A stretch of 44,480 nucleotides of DNA from DAOUTY01 sp964453665. Its GTDB lineage: Bacteria > Chloroflexota > Dehalococcoidia > SZUA-161. The notes under the pieces were generated by a model. The model saw only the letters and a program-made list of their open reading frames with translations. It made no database searches and was not told the DNA's origin. Within the stretch, counting starts at the first letter, position 1; each line of letters opens with the position of its first letter. Positions 23,433 to 32,202 of the stretch are shown here, piece by piece. The stretch covers positions 1-44,480 of the forward strand of contig CAYVQT010000022.1 of NCBI GenBank assembly GCA_964453665.1, in the 5' to 3' direction. A program made the translations under genes and the position numbers.

Positions 23433-24255
23433 CGGAGTCCTGGCACCGGGGGCAGAAGTAGGTACCCCGGTTGCGGACTGGAATGCGTTCGATAGGGGTG
23501 GAACAGACCTTGCAGGTCTGTCCACCCCTGTGTGCTACGTAGAAAGAATATTGCTGTCTTCCCGGCTCACCCCCGGGACGGCGATAGTCGCTGAAAGTGG
23601 CCCCGGCATTGTCGATGGCGCTGCTGAGCACCTGCCGTATAGCTTTGTGCAGTCGCTTTGTTTCCGCTTTTGAAAGGCTGTATGCCGGCCTCAAAGGATG
23701 GATGTTTGCGTAAAACAACGCCTCGTCGGCATACATGTTGCCGATGCCGGCGACGAACTTCTGATCGCAGAGCACCGCTTTTATAGGCGCTTTGCGGCTG
23801 CTCAGCTTCTTGCGCAGAATAACGGGGGTGAAGCGGGGGTCAAGAGGCTCGGGGCCCAGCTTGTTGTCTATCTCGCTCACGTCCTTTATAAGTGACGCGG
23901 TGCCCAGCTTGCGCCGGTCGCAGAAAAGCAGCTCCTGTCCGCTGTCAAGGCCGAATATAGCGGTTATATAAGGGCTCAGTTCGGATGAGGTGTCATTTTT
24001 ACTCCGGAGCCGCAGCGAGCCCGTCATCCTCAAATGCAGTACCAGCGACTCACCGCTATCCAGGCGAAAGATGAGGTATTTCCCCCTCCTGGCCACTTCT
24101 TTGATTACCTGACCGGGGAGGCGCTGGCAAAGCTCATCGGCCGAGGGGCGCAGTACCATCCTCGGCCAGAATAAAGATACGCCTGTAAAACGGTGGCCTT
24201 CTACACTGGGACGAAGGTCGTTTACTATGGTCTCGACCTCTGGCAGCTCGGGCAT
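23419..24255 (-). CDS. fpg: formamidopyrimidine-DNA glycosylase
   Basis: Base-excision repair enzyme that removes 8-oxoguanine and formamidopyrimidines and cuts the abasic site. The N-terminal MPELPEVET gives catalytic Pro2 and Glu3, the conserved lysine is in ARRGKYLIF near 58, and VAGIGNMYADE near 172 is the helix-two-turns-helix. The C-terminal zinc finger is complete (CKVC ... CPRC near 250-270). At 278 residues it is of normal length. It lies 14 bases after polA in the same direction, a sensible repair operon. Confidence 0.96.
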   Translation of the reverse strand: MPELPEVETIVNDLRPSVEGHRFTGVSLFWPRMVLRPSADELCQRLPGQVIKEVARRGKYLIFRLDSGESLVLHLRMTGSLRLRSKNDTSSELSPYITAIFGLDSGQELLFCDRRKLGTASLIKDVSEIDNKLGPEPLDPRFTPVILRKKLSSRKAPIKAVLCDQKFVAGIGNMYADEALFYANIHPLRPAYSLSKAETKRLHKAIRQVLSSAIDNAGATFSDYRRPGGEPGRQQYSFYVAHRGGQTCKVCSTPIERIPVRNRGTYFCPRCQDSATCS

Positions 24256-24269
24256 TTTATCGCTCTTTT

Positions 24270-27014
24270 TTAGCTGTTTGAAGCTTCCCCGTACTCCATT
24301 TCGTCCCAGTTCCTGCCTGTCTTAATGTCTATCTTGAGCGGGACGCTTAGCTTCAGCGCATGGGGCATTATCCGCTGCGCCAGCTTGCTCAGCTCCGCAA
24401 GCTCGTCTCGCGGCAACTCGAAGAGAAGCTCGTCGTGCACCTGGAGGATCATTTTGGCCTCCAGCCCCTTCTCGTCCATCTCACGCTGAAGCTCGATCAT
24501 AGCCACCTTGATGATATCCGCCGACGTGCCCTGAACCGGCATGTTTATCGCCATTCTCTCCGCTGCCATCCTCACCTGGCCGTTCGAGGAGTTGATCTCG
24601 GGTATGTAGCGCCGCCTGCCCAGTACCGTCTGCACATACCCTTTTTCAGCCGCATCGCGCTTGGTGGCGTTAAGGTAGTCTTTGACTCCGCTGTACTTCT
24701 CGAAATATGCCTTGATGAACGCCGCGGCCTCCTGTCGGGAGAGCTCGGTGGCCTGTTCCAACCCGTAATCGCTCATCCCGTAAATAACCCCGAAATTGAC
24801 CGTCTTGGCGAATCTCCTCATCTGAGGCGTAACCCCGGAAAGCGGTACCCCGAACACCTGCGACGCGGTGGTGGCGTGAATATCCTCGTCATTGGCAAAT
24901 GCGGCGAGGAGTATGGGGTCCTGGGACAGGTGCGCCAGCACGCGCAGGTCGATCTGGGAGTAATCGGCGGCGAGAAGCAGGTGTGATTCCTTCTCGGCGA
25001 TAAATGCTTTTCTCACCTGCCTCCCCTCCTCGGTGCGCACCGGGATGTTCTGTAAATTGGGGTCGCTGGATGAGAGCCTGCCGGTAGTGGTGCCTGTCTG
25101 GTTGAAGCTGGTGTGCACCCGCCCTGTATCCGGGTCGACCAGGGCGGGAAGAGCATCGACATAGGTCGATTTCAACTTCGTCAACTGACGGTACTCAAGT
25201 AAGAGCTCGATAACGGGATGTGCCCCTTTGAGCCCTTCCAGTACCGATGCGCCTGTGGAGTAGCCGCTTTTAGTTTTCTTTGTCCGGGGCAGCCCCAGTT
25301 CATCATAAAGCACTGCTCCCAGCTGTTGAGTCGAGTTAATGTTGAACCTGTGACCTGCGCAGCTATATATCTCGCCTTCTAACTTTGCCAGCTTCTCTCC
25401 CATGCTCCAGGACATCTCCCGCAGCCTGGAAGTGTCGAGGGCCACCCCGTTGGTCTCCATCCGCAGCAGCACGGGGAGCAGGGGCATCTCAACTGTGGTG
25501 AACAGCTCCCATAGTTCGCAATCCTTGAGCTCTGTCTCCAGCAGTCTGCGCAACCTGTTGGCCATATCGGCGTCGGCGCAGGCATAATCTGATACCCTGG
25601 ATATGTCTACCCAGGCCATCGATATCTGCTTGGCTCCGGTCCCGATCAACTCGAATATCGGAGTCATCTCTACGCCCAGCCTGGAGAAGGCCAAAGGCTT
25701 AAGACCCACGGCCTTTTCTCCTAAAAGATGGGCGGCTATCATGGTGTCGAAGCCGAGGTTCTCAATGTTCACCCCGTATTTGAGGAGAACGGCCATATCG
25801 TACTTGCCGTTGTGAGCGGTCTTGACAACTTTAGGGTCTTCCAGAAGAGGTTTGAGCGAGGTAATGACCTCGGATAATGGCAGTTGGTCTCCTGCTGCAT
25901 GACCCACAGGCAGGTACCAGGCCTTTCCCGGTGCTGTGGACAATGATATGCCGACCAGCGCTGCTTGCCTTGGGTCAAGTCCCGTAGTCTCAGTGTCAAC
26001 GGCGAATGATTCAAGCCGGGATAAAATGTTTATGACTTCTTCAAGAGACCCGGCGGTGTTGACTATCCTATATTCAACAGCTTCCCTGCCAGCCTGTGAT
26101 TCTACTTGAGCGGTTCCCGGCTCCTCAGAGATATTCTCGGGCAGTTTGGGCAGTAAACTGGCGAACCCCAACTCGCGGAAGAGTTCAGTCACCCTGTCCC
26201 GTTCATAAGCGCTTACACGGCAGGCAGTCAGGTCGAGAGCGGCCGGAACGTCCGTGACGATAATGGCGAGCTCCTTGCTCAGCTTCGCCTCCTTTTCATT
26301 ATCTCTCAACAATCTCTGCACCCTTTCGGGTACCACCTCGTCGATGTGGTCGTATATACCTTCGACGCTCCCGAACTGCTGTATCAGTTTTACCGCTGTC
26401 TTTTCGCCGATTCCGGGGACGCCGGGGATGTTATCCGAGGGGTCACCCTTCAGGCCTCTGAGATCGGTAAGCTGCCCGGGTAGAAGCCCGTAGCGCTGCT
26501 GAACGGCTGCTTCGTCGTAGGTAATTGTGTCGCTGAAGGTCTTTCCAGGGCGCGGCGTAAGCACACTCACGTGAGGTGAGACCAGCTGAAATGTATCGGT
26601 GTCGCCGGTAACGATGATAGTGTCAATCCCTTCCTCGCTCGCCTGCCGGCACAGGGCACCCAAGATATCGTCTGCCTCATAGCCTGCCACTTCGAACGAG
26701 GGCATGTTGAATGCCTCGACCACTTCCCTGACGCGTCCGAACTGAGACTTAAGCTCATCCGGTGCTGGTGGGCGGTGCGCCTTGTAGTCCTTGAACTGTG
26801 TGTGCCTGAAGGTGGGGGCTGAGCTATCGAAGGCGATTGCCCAGTGGGTTGGCTTTAACTCGGCAACCACCTTGAGCAGCATGCTGGCGAAGCCGTAGAC
26901 CGCCCCTGTGGGCTCTCCGGTCCTGGTGACTGTGAGCATTGGCAGAGCATGGAAAGCCCGGTGGATCAGTGCGTGTCCATCGAACAGGAGCAGCGAACGC
27001 TTTTGATCTGACAT
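24270..27014 (-). CDS. polA: DNA polymerase I
   Basis: A 914-residue repair and Okazaki-fragment polymerase. The 5'-3' nuclease covers about residues 1-290. The 3'-5' exonuclease is intact: DTETTGLDP, HNGKYDMAVL and YACADADM keep its acidic and tyrosine residues, so proofreading should work, unlike in Taq or B. subtilis enzymes. The polymerase domain has motif A (DYSQIDLRVLAHLSQD), motif B (RRFAKTVNFGVIYGMSDYG) and motif C (VHDELLFELP). ATG 27014 has no clear ribosome site. It is probably co-transcribed with fpg downstream. Confidence 0.97.
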   Translation of the reverse strand: MSDQKRSLLLFDGHALIHRAFHALPMLTVTRTGEPTGAVYGFASMLLKVVAELKPTHWAIAFDSSAPTFRHTQFKDYKAHRPPAPDELKSQFGRVREVVEAFNMPSFEVAGYEADDILGALCRQASEEGIDTIIVTGDTDTFQLVSPHVSVLTPRPGKTFSDTITYDEAAVQQRYGLLPGQLTDLRGLKGDPSDNIPGVPGIGEKTAVKLIQQFGSVEGIYDHIDEVVPERVQRLLRDNEKEAKLSKELAIIVTDVPAALDLTACRVSAYERDRVTELFRELGFASLLPKLPENISEEPGTAQVESQAGREAVEYRIVNTAGSLEEVINILSRLESFAVDTETTGLDPRQAALVGISLSTAPGKAWYLPVGHAAGDQLPLSEVITSLKPLLEDPKVVKTAHNGKYDMAVLLKYGVNIENLGFDTMIAAHLLGEKAVGLKPLAFSRLGVEMTPIFELIGTGAKQISMAWVDISRVSDYACADADMANRLRRLLETELKDCELWELFTTVEMPLLPVLLRMETNGVALDTSRLREMSWSMGEKLAKLEGEIYSCAGHRFNINSTQQLGAVLYDELGLPRTKKTKSGYSTGASVLEGLKGAHPVIELLLEYRQLTKLKSTYVDALPALVDPDTGRVHTSFNQTGTTTGRLSSSDPNLQNIPVRTEEGRQVRKAFIAEKESHLLLAADYSQIDLRVLAHLSQDPILLAAFANDEDIHATTASQVFGVPLSGVTPQMRRFAKTVNFGVIYGMSDYGLEQATELSRQEAAAFIKAYFEKYSGVKDYLNATKRDAAEKGYVQTVLGRRRYIPEINSSNGQVRMAAERMAINMPVQGTSADIIKVAMIELQREMDEKGLEAKMILQVHDELLFELPRDELAELSKLAQRIMPHALKLSVPLKIDIKTGRNWDEMEYGEASNS

Positions 27015-27126
27015 TGTATTATTGTCCAGGAGGCTTTTGACTTTGGATGGGAGACAGTCTATTATCCGGGTCGCTCAGGCTCAGTTCCCAGCGTATTATA
27101 TCAGAAAAAGTGAGGGGGTTGATATT

Positions 27127-27486
27127 TTGATAAAGGTAGAAAACCTCAGTTTTGGCTCGATTACAGTTGGCGGAAAGAAATATCGCCGCGACGTTATCCT
27201 GCTGCCCGACGGGACGGTGAAGCAGAGAAAGGGAGGGTTCTGGATGTTCGGCAGCCATAGATTCAAGAGGAACGAGCTCGAAGAGCTCACGAAGGCAGGG
27301 GCAGACGAAATCGTTATCGGGACAGGCACGAATTCAAAGGCCAGGCTGTCCAACGAGGCTATAAGCTATGCTGGACAATCCCGCTTACGACTCCATACCT
27401 TACCCTCTTACAAGGCAGTCCCGGAATTCAACAACCTTGTAGAGGTTGGGAAGAAGGTAGCGGCCATAATCCATATAACCTGCTAG
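27127..27486 (+). CDS. Mth938-like domain protein
   Basis: About 120 residues matching the Mth938/NDUFAF3-like fold: SFGSITVGGKKYRRDVILLPDG at the start (first strand SFGSITV), then GFWMFGSHRFKRNELEEL and the GADEIVIGTG strand, and a TLPSYKAVPEFN segment. Its function is not settled. TTG 27127 with GAGGGGG 8 bases upstream fits the family's length; a longer frame to 27022 uses AGGAGG near 27028 and cannot be ruled out. It is divergent from polA. Confidence 0.75.
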   Translation: MIKVENLSFGSITVGGKKYRRDVILLPDGTVKQRKGGFWMFGSHRFKRNELEELTKAGADEIVIGTGTNSKARLSNEAISYAGQSRLRLHTLPSYKAVPEFNNLVEVGKKVAAIIHITC

Positions 27487-27509
27487 GTCCGGTTACATGG
27501 GTCTAATCG

Positions 27510-27782
27510 CTAATATGTGCCCGATGCCGGTTCTTCGCCAGGGTGCAACCCGCGCCACTTTGCGAGCAACTGCTCTTTTGTCTCCTCATGGTCAGGGTCA
27601 GGGACGCAGCAATCGACGGGGCAGAGGTCGGCGCAGCGAGAGGACTCGTGTGAGCCCACACATTCTGTGCACCTGTCAGCGTCTATGACATAGATGGTGT
27701 CCCCCTCGCTTATCGCCTGGTTGGGACAGTCAGGCTCGCAAGCCCCGCAACTTATGCACTCGTCGGTAATCTTATAGGCCAT
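27510..27782 (-). CDS. YfhL-type 2[4Fe-4S] ferredoxin
   Basis: A 90-residue ferredoxin. Cluster one: CISCGACEPDCPNQAI. Cluster two: CTECVGSHESSRCADLCPVDCC, with the long insert typical of YfhL/Allochromatium-type ferredoxins of very low potential. The C-terminal helix (HEETKEQLLAKW) is also typical. It serves as a soluble electron carrier. It is read in the same direction as, and just downstream of, no obvious partner; coaD lies behind it at 27850 on the same strand. Confidence 0.93.
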   Translation of the reverse strand: MAYKITDECISCGACEPDCPNQAISEGDTIYVIDADRCTECVGSHESSRCADLCPVDCCVPDPDHEETKEQLLAKWRGLHPGEEPASGTY

Positions 27783-27849
27783 CCTTTTTCCCTCCTCGCA
27801 GCTCTCCTGGCTGGGCTGCTTTACCTTATAATTATCACTCCTGACTCAT

Positions 27850-28338
27850 CTACTTTTGAGTCAGGCCAAATTTCTCGGCTAAGGCGACCGCAACGTGCTC
27901 CGGGACAAGATTGGAAATGTCCCCCCCGAGTTCACAAGCCTCTTTGAGAAGACTGGAACTTAGAAACTGGTATTCCAGGCTGGTCATGAGGCATACCAAT
28001 TCAATATCCGGAGCCAGCTTCTTATTCATCAGCGCCATCTCGAACTCCCGCTCGAAGTCGGAACTCATCCGCAGGCCGCGCACCATAACCTGGGCATTAG
28101 CCTTTCGAGCGAAGCTAACGGTGAGACCTTTATAGGGCTCCACTCTTGCGTTTTTCAGATGGGTGATTGACTTCTTAATCAAGTCGACTCTCTCCTGAGT
28201 GCTGAACATAAGTTGTTTAAGGGGTACATCATAGACGCAGATGATCAGTTCGTCGAAAAGCGCTGCTGCCCTATTGGCTATGTCAAGATGTCCGTTGGTC
28301 ACTGGATCGAAACTACCCGGGTATATAGCATTGGTCAC
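27850..28338 (-). CDS. coaD: phosphopantetheine adenylyltransferase
   Basis: Catalyses the penultimate step of coenzyme A synthesis, joining phosphopantetheine and ATP to give dephospho-CoA. The 162-residue length is normal. Nucleotidyltransferase motif one YPGSFDPVTNGHLDI with the TxGH histidine is at residues 6-20, and VMVRGLRMSSDFEREFEMA near 85-105 holds the conserved RGLR and E. The ending SSSLLKE matches the ISST/SSSL signature. GTG 28338 overlaps the rsmD stop by 4 bases, so the two are translationally coupled. Confidence 0.96.
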   Translation of the reverse strand: MTNAIYPGSFDPVTNGHLDIANRAAALFDELIICVYDVPLKQLMFSTQERVDLIKKSITHLKNARVEPYKGLTVSFARKANAQVMVRGLRMSSDFEREFEMALMNKKLAPDIELVCLMTSLEYQFLSSSLLKEACELGGDISNLVPEHVAVALAEKFGLTQK

Positions 28339-28892
28339 GATTCACCTTCAGCATATTGATATACAGAGACGTAGCTATCGCCATGACGGAGATTCTTTAC
28401 CTGGTGGAAAGCGCCGTATCTCTCCTTAAGAGGCACCCGTCGGGAGTGTTCAATGACCAGTGTTGATTCTTTCCCGACCATGCGGGAGGAGGCAAGCTTC
28501 TCCGCAGTGGCAGTTACGGATGAATCAGCATAGGGGGGGTCCATAAGCAGGATGCCGTACTTTTCATCCAGGATTGAAAGGGCCTTGGCAGCACTCACGC
28601 AGTAAACAGTCCCCTGAGGAGCGAATCCAGTGCGCTCCAAATTCTCCTTGATCAGGGCGCATAATCTTGGACTTTTCTCTACAAAATCCGCCCATCCTGC
28701 CCCGCGGCTCAGGGCCTCGATACCCAGAGCACCGGTACCGGCGTATAGGTCAAGCACTCTTGACCAGTCGGTGGCCACAGATTCCAGCATGGAGAAAATC
28801 GCCCCGCGCATTAAGTCCGACGTGGGGCGGATGCCCGAACCCCGCAGAGATTTCAATCCAAGTCCCTTGGCCTTGCCCGCAATAACTCTCAT
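28335..28892 (-). CDS. rsmD: 16S rRNA (guanine966-N2)-methyltransferase
   Basis: Methylates G966 of 16S rRNA during ribosome assembly. MRVIAGKAKGLGLKS at the start, SDLMRGAIFSML, the SAM motif VLDLYAGTGALGIEALSRGA and the catalytic LMDPPY are all in the expected places over 185 residues. I start at ATG 28892; a GTG two codons upstream is possible and neither has a good ribosome site. It is followed by coaD, a pairing seen in many bacteria. A cargo transposon sits just upstream at 28959. Confidence 0.94.
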   Translation of the reverse strand: MRVIAGKAKGLGLKSLRGSGIRPTSDLMRGAIFSMLESVATDWSRVLDLYAGTGALGIEALSRGAGWADFVEKSPRLCALIKENLERTGFAPQGTVYCVSAAKALSILDEKYGILLMDPPYADSSVTATAEKLASSRMVGKESTLVIEHSRRVPLKERYGAFHQVKNLRHGDSYVSVYQYAEGES

Positions 28893-29007
28893 GTTCACGC
28901 GAACAGCAATTTAAGATTATAACAGCACAAGTCATTCCGTCAAGTGCACAGTCGGATTGGTTCTCTTGCGTTTAGGTGTATAACCCGATTCTTTAGGAGG
29001 GTAGCAT

Positions 29008-29259
29008 ATGACTGAGGACATCACTATTCCGATGATAGGTGTGTTGGAATTGGGTGAAGGTTATCAGGTAGACATTGTATGTCGTTATTCTGAGCAGTTT
29101 GAGTTAGCTATCAGAGCTATAAATGAGGGTGGCAATAATGATACACTGGTTGATTTTTGGGGGCTTATTGATTGGTTGAGATTCGGTCCTCATGGTGGTA
29201 GATTAAGAGAAGGATTTTGCCTTCCATATGATGACAACTGGTTTACGGAGCAGGATTAA
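29008..29259 (+). CDS. cargo gene 1: hypothetical 83-residue protein
   Basis: First of two genes inside the inverted-end element. An acidic, soluble protein beginning MTEDITIPMIGVLELGEGYQ; the first half looks like a beta sheet and the end is WFTEQD. No family recognised. TAGGAGGG seven bases before ATG 29008 is a strong ribosome site. Codon use is AT-rich compared with rsmD and cimA on either side. It ends 2 bases before the next gene, so the pair is one operon. It could be the partner or antitoxin of the HEPN-like protein, but nothing in the sequence proves that. Confidence 0.65.
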   Translation: MTEDITIPMIGVLELGEGYQVDIVCRYSEQFELAIRAINEGGNNDTLVDFWGLIDWLRFGPHGGRLREGFCLPYDDNWFTEQD

Positions 29260-29261
29260 GA

Positions 29262-29759
29262 TTGATTGATTTCCTAAGTAAGCATATAGAAAGAGCTCTA
29301 GATGCTCACCTTTATTATCTTGCTGTTATATGTACTCTTATGCTGCCAGATATTTGTTCGGCACTTGAATCTGAGGATGGCCAAACCCAACGGGAGAAAT
29401 ACAAGGCTTGGTGTGATACTTGGTTTTTGGATTCCTATCCTAATTTGACCAGAGATGATCTTTATAGTTTGCGATGTGGTGTTGTCCATCAGGGGAAATT
29501 AGGACATCAAAATATGCAGTATTCACGTATTGTCTTCACGTTGCCAGTGTCAGACAAGACTAGCATTCACAACAATGTAGTCAACGATGCCTTAAATCTT
29601 GATGCTGTGACCTTTTGCCGAGATATGATTGATGCAGTATCTCGCTGGTATATTCAGAATAAAAATGGTACTTGGGTCAAAGCTAATCTACCTCGATTGA
29701 TTAGACTATATCCTAAAGGATTGCCTCCTTATATCACTGGTGTTCCAGTAATCTCATGA
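29262..29759 (+). CDS. cargo gene 2: HEPN-like protein with R-x4-H motif
   Basis: A 165-residue, mainly helical protein. Residues about 1-35 (SKHIERALDAHLYYLAVICT) and 60-90 form the kind of helices seen in HEPN domains, and R71-C-G-V-V-H76 in LYSLRCGVVHQGKLGH matches the R-x4-6-H active-site motif of HEPN ribonucleases. HEPN proteins are common in toxin-antitoxin and defence systems, often with a small partner gene. TTG 29262 has AGGA at 7 bases. The fold call is inference from the motif and helical pattern; the N-terminal family resembles unnamed proteins of unknown function. Confidence 0.65.
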   Translation: MIDFLSKHIERALDAHLYYLAVICTLMLPDICSALESEDGQTQREKYKAWCDTWFLDSYPNLTRDDLYSLRCGVVHQGKLGHQNMQYSRIVFTLPVSDKTSIHNNVVNDALNLDAVTFCRDMIDAVSRWYIQNKNGTWVKANLPRLIRLYPKGLPPYITGVPVIS

Positions 29760-29963
29760 ATTACTTGAGATAGGCAAGCATGGCGAAAAAGGGATTCCAC
29801 CTCGTTGCAAGAGAACCGTCGGATTGGCTCCGCTGTTAATATATCCCCCTGTAATTCTTCTGCCACCTGTCTGTCTTTATGAGCTCAAGTCCAATTGTGC
29901 AAAGAAATATGTCTATGATATACTTTAGCAAATCTACTACGTTTACGGTGAGAGGGGAAGGCG

Positions 29964-31565
29964 GTGGCGCAGTTGAATGTTCAGCTTTATGATACTACTC
30001 TTCGCGATGGCGTACAGGGAGCAGGGATCTCCTTCTCCGTGGAGGATAAGCTCAAAATCGCCAGACGCCTTGACGAACTGGGGGTCCATTATATAGAAGG
30101 CGGCTGGCCGGGGGCCAACCCCAAGGACGCCGAGTTCTTTGCCCGGGCACGGAGCCTCAGCCTATCTCAAGCCACTCTGGTTGTTTTTGGCAGCACCCGC
30201 CGCAAGGACACCAGGGCCGCAGACGACTCCCTTCTCCGTGACCTGTTGGACACCGGGGCGAAGGTGTTTACCCTGGTGGGCAAATCGTGGGATGTGCATG
30301 TGACCGGCGTGCTGAAGACTACCCCGGATGAAAATCTGCGCATGATTGACGATTCTATCCGTTTTCTCAAATCGGGGGGCAAGGTGGTCTTCTTTGATGC
30401 GGAGCACTTCTTCGATGGATATAGAAGCAATGCCGAGTATGCCCTGCGCACCGTTGAGGCTGCTGCCGAAGCAGGCGCTGACTGCGTTGTACTCTGCGAT
30501 ACCAATGGCGGCGCTCTGCCGGGTGAGGTGGCGATAGCTGTTGAGACAGCAGGCAGGGTGGGAGTCCCTCTGGGCATTCACGCGCACAATGATGGTGAGC
30601 TTGCGGTGGCAAACACACTGGTTGCGGTCCAGTCGGGGGTTATTCAGGTCCAGGGCACCCTCAATGGTTACGGCGAGCGCTGTGGCAATGCTAATCTCTG
30701 TTCCATTATCCCTGCCCTGAAGCTCAAGATGGGCATTGATTGCGTGAGTGATGAGCAACTGGCGAGGTTAACCGAGGTCTCCCATTATGTGAGTGAGCTC
30801 GCTAACCTCAGTCCTGACCCCAGCCTTCCATATGTGGGAAACAGCGCTTTCACTCACAAAGCCGGGCAGCACATCTCGGCAGTGATCAAACAGGAGGAAA
30901 GCTATCAACATATCGACCCCGACCTGGTGGGAAACCGCAGCAAGGTGCTGGTTTCCGAGCTGTCCGGCATGAGCGCCATTACCTATAAAGCCAGTGAACT
31001 GGGGCTGGACGCTCCCGGGGGGGAACAGGCGCGAGCGGTGCTTGAGCACATAAAGACCCTGGAGAACCAGGGATTTCAATATGAAGATGCCGAGGCCTCA
31101 TTCGAACTTCTGCTCAGACGCAGCCAGCCGGAGTACAAGTCCCCCTTTGAGCTGGTAGACTTCATGGTTATTGTGGAGAAGCACCGGCGCATACCAACCG
31201 CCTTGTCTAAGGAGGAGCTGCTCTCTGAAGCTATGGTCAAGGTAAAGGTAGGTGAAGAGATATTTCATACCGCTGCCGAAGGTAACGGGCCGGTTAATGC
31301 GCTGGATGCGGCGCTGCGCAAGGCGCTTGAGTGGTTCTATCCCAGCGTGGCGGTGGTCAGGCTGGCCGACTACAAAGTCCGCATTCTCGATGAGAGCATA
31401 GGTACAGGGTCAAGGGTGAGGGTGCTCATGGAATTCAGCGACGGCGAGCATGATTGGCACACGATGGGAAGTTCGACCAATATCCTGGAGGCAAGCTGGA
31501 TAGCGCTTGCCGACAGCCTGGAATACTGGCTGCTTCGCAAGGGTTTTACCTGGCCTGAGACTTGA
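29964..31565 (+). CDS. cimA: citramalate synthase
   Basis: Condenses pyruvate and acetyl-CoA to (R)-citramalate, the first step of the threonine-independent route to isoleucine. QLYDTTLRDGVQGAGISFS at the start is the DRE-TIM metallolyase signature, and HAHNDGELAVANTL near 205 is the second metal/His motif. The 533-residue length with a C-terminal LeuA-type regulatory domain (about 400-530) fits the long CimA form. That domain allows feedback inhibition by isoleucine. The GTG start at 29964 follows AGGGGAAGG. It opens a plus-strand run of tightly spaced genes. Confidence 0.95.
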   Translation: MAQLNVQLYDTTLRDGVQGAGISFSVEDKLKIARRLDELGVHYIEGGWPGANPKDAEFFARARSLSLSQATLVVFGSTRRKDTRAADDSLLRDLLDTGAKVFTLVGKSWDVHVTGVLKTTPDENLRMIDDSIRFLKSGGKVVFFDAEHFFDGYRSNAEYALRTVEAAAEAGADCVVLCDTNGGALPGEVAIAVETAGRVGVPLGIHAHNDGELAVANTLVAVQSGVIQVQGTLNGYGERCGNANLCSIIPALKLKMGIDCVSDEQLARLTEVSHYVSELANLSPDPSLPYVGNSAFTHKAGQHISAVIKQEESYQHIDPDLVGNRSKVLVSELSGMSAITYKASELGLDAPGGEQARAVLEHIKTLENQGFQYEDAEASFELLLRRSQPEYKSPFELVDFMVIVEKHRRIPTALSKEELLSEAMVKVKVGEEIFHTAAEGNGPVNALDAALRKALEWFYPSVAVVRLADYKVRILDESIGTGSRVRVLMEFSDGEHDWHTMGSSTNILEASWIALADSLEYWLLRKGFTWPET

Positions 31566-31581
31566 TTGTCAGAGGGGCAAG

Positions 31582-32202
31582 ATGACTAAATTTATCCTGG
31601 TACGGCACGGGCAAACGGAGTGGAACAGGGTAGAGCGATTTCGGGGAAGGATTGACCTTCTCCTGGATGCTACCGGGTTAAGGCAGGCACTGGCTGCGGC
31701 TCTTCGAATCAAGGATTTGCCTGTCTCGGCTGTCTATTCCAGTCCTCTGCAGCGCGCACTCGAGACAGCTAAAATCATAGCAAACCAGCTCGACCTCACC
31801 GTGGAGTCCCTCGACGGGCTCATTGATCTGGATTTTGGGGAGTGGCAGGGGTTGAATGCCAGTGAGGCGGCAAAGCGGGACGCCGACCTCTACAGATTGT
31901 GGATTGAGCGCCCCGACCTGGTCCGGTTTCCCGGCGGCGAGGAGCTGGCGGATGTGCGCGAGAGGGTCATGGCTGTGGTCGATGACATCGCCGTTAAGAA
32001 CCCCGATCAGTTAGTGGTTCTGGTCTCTCACAACGTGGTGTGCAGGGTTCTCCTCTGCTCCCTGCTTGGACTGGACAACTCGCACTTCTGGCAGTTGGGG
32101 CAGGATGTTTGCGCCATCAACGCCTTCGAGATCAGGGATGGCATTTCCACAGTGACTACGATCAATGATACCTGTCACCTGCAAAGCCCGGCCGCAAGGT
32201 GA
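31582..32202 (+). CDS. histidine phosphatase (phosphoglycerate-mutase-like)
   Basis: A 206-residue enzyme of the histidine phosphatase superfamily. RHGQTEWN near residue 8 holds the catalytic His, SSPLQRALETA near 53 the phosphate-binding Arg, DLDFGEWQG near 85 the Glu, and VVLVSHNVVCRVLL near 150 the second His. It could be a cofactor-dependent mutase or, more often, a phosphatase such as a cobalamin-pathway or general enzyme. ATG 31582 has AGAGGGG close upstream. It overlaps nth by 4 bases. Confidence 0.9.
   Translation: MTKFILVRHGQTEWNRVERFRGRIDLLLDATGLRQALAAALRIKDLPVSAVYSSPLQRALETAKIIANQLDLTVESLDGLIDLDFGEWQGLNASEAAKRDADLYRLWIERPDLVRFPGGEELADVRERVMAVVDDIAVKNPDQLVVLVSHNVVCRVLLCSLLGLDNSHFWQLGQDVCAINAFEIRDGISTVTTINDTCHLQSPAAR

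Larger units (their letters stand above)
28951..29825. mobile_element. transposase-less element with IS6-like ends and 8-bp target duplication
   Basis: The direct repeat GTCGGATT occurs at 28951-28958 and 29818-29825. Directly inside are inverted ends GGTTCTCTTGC (28959-28969) and GCAAGAGAACC (29807-29817). After four unmatched bases the complement resumes (AGGTG / CACCT), so 16 of 20 terminal bases match. The 859-base interior carries two AT-rich genes and no transposase. IS6-family ends such as those of IS257 begin GGTTCTGTTGCAAAG and make 8-bp duplications, a close likeness; IS1595-type elements also give 8 bp. The element probably moved with a transposase supplied in trans. Confidence 0.8.
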
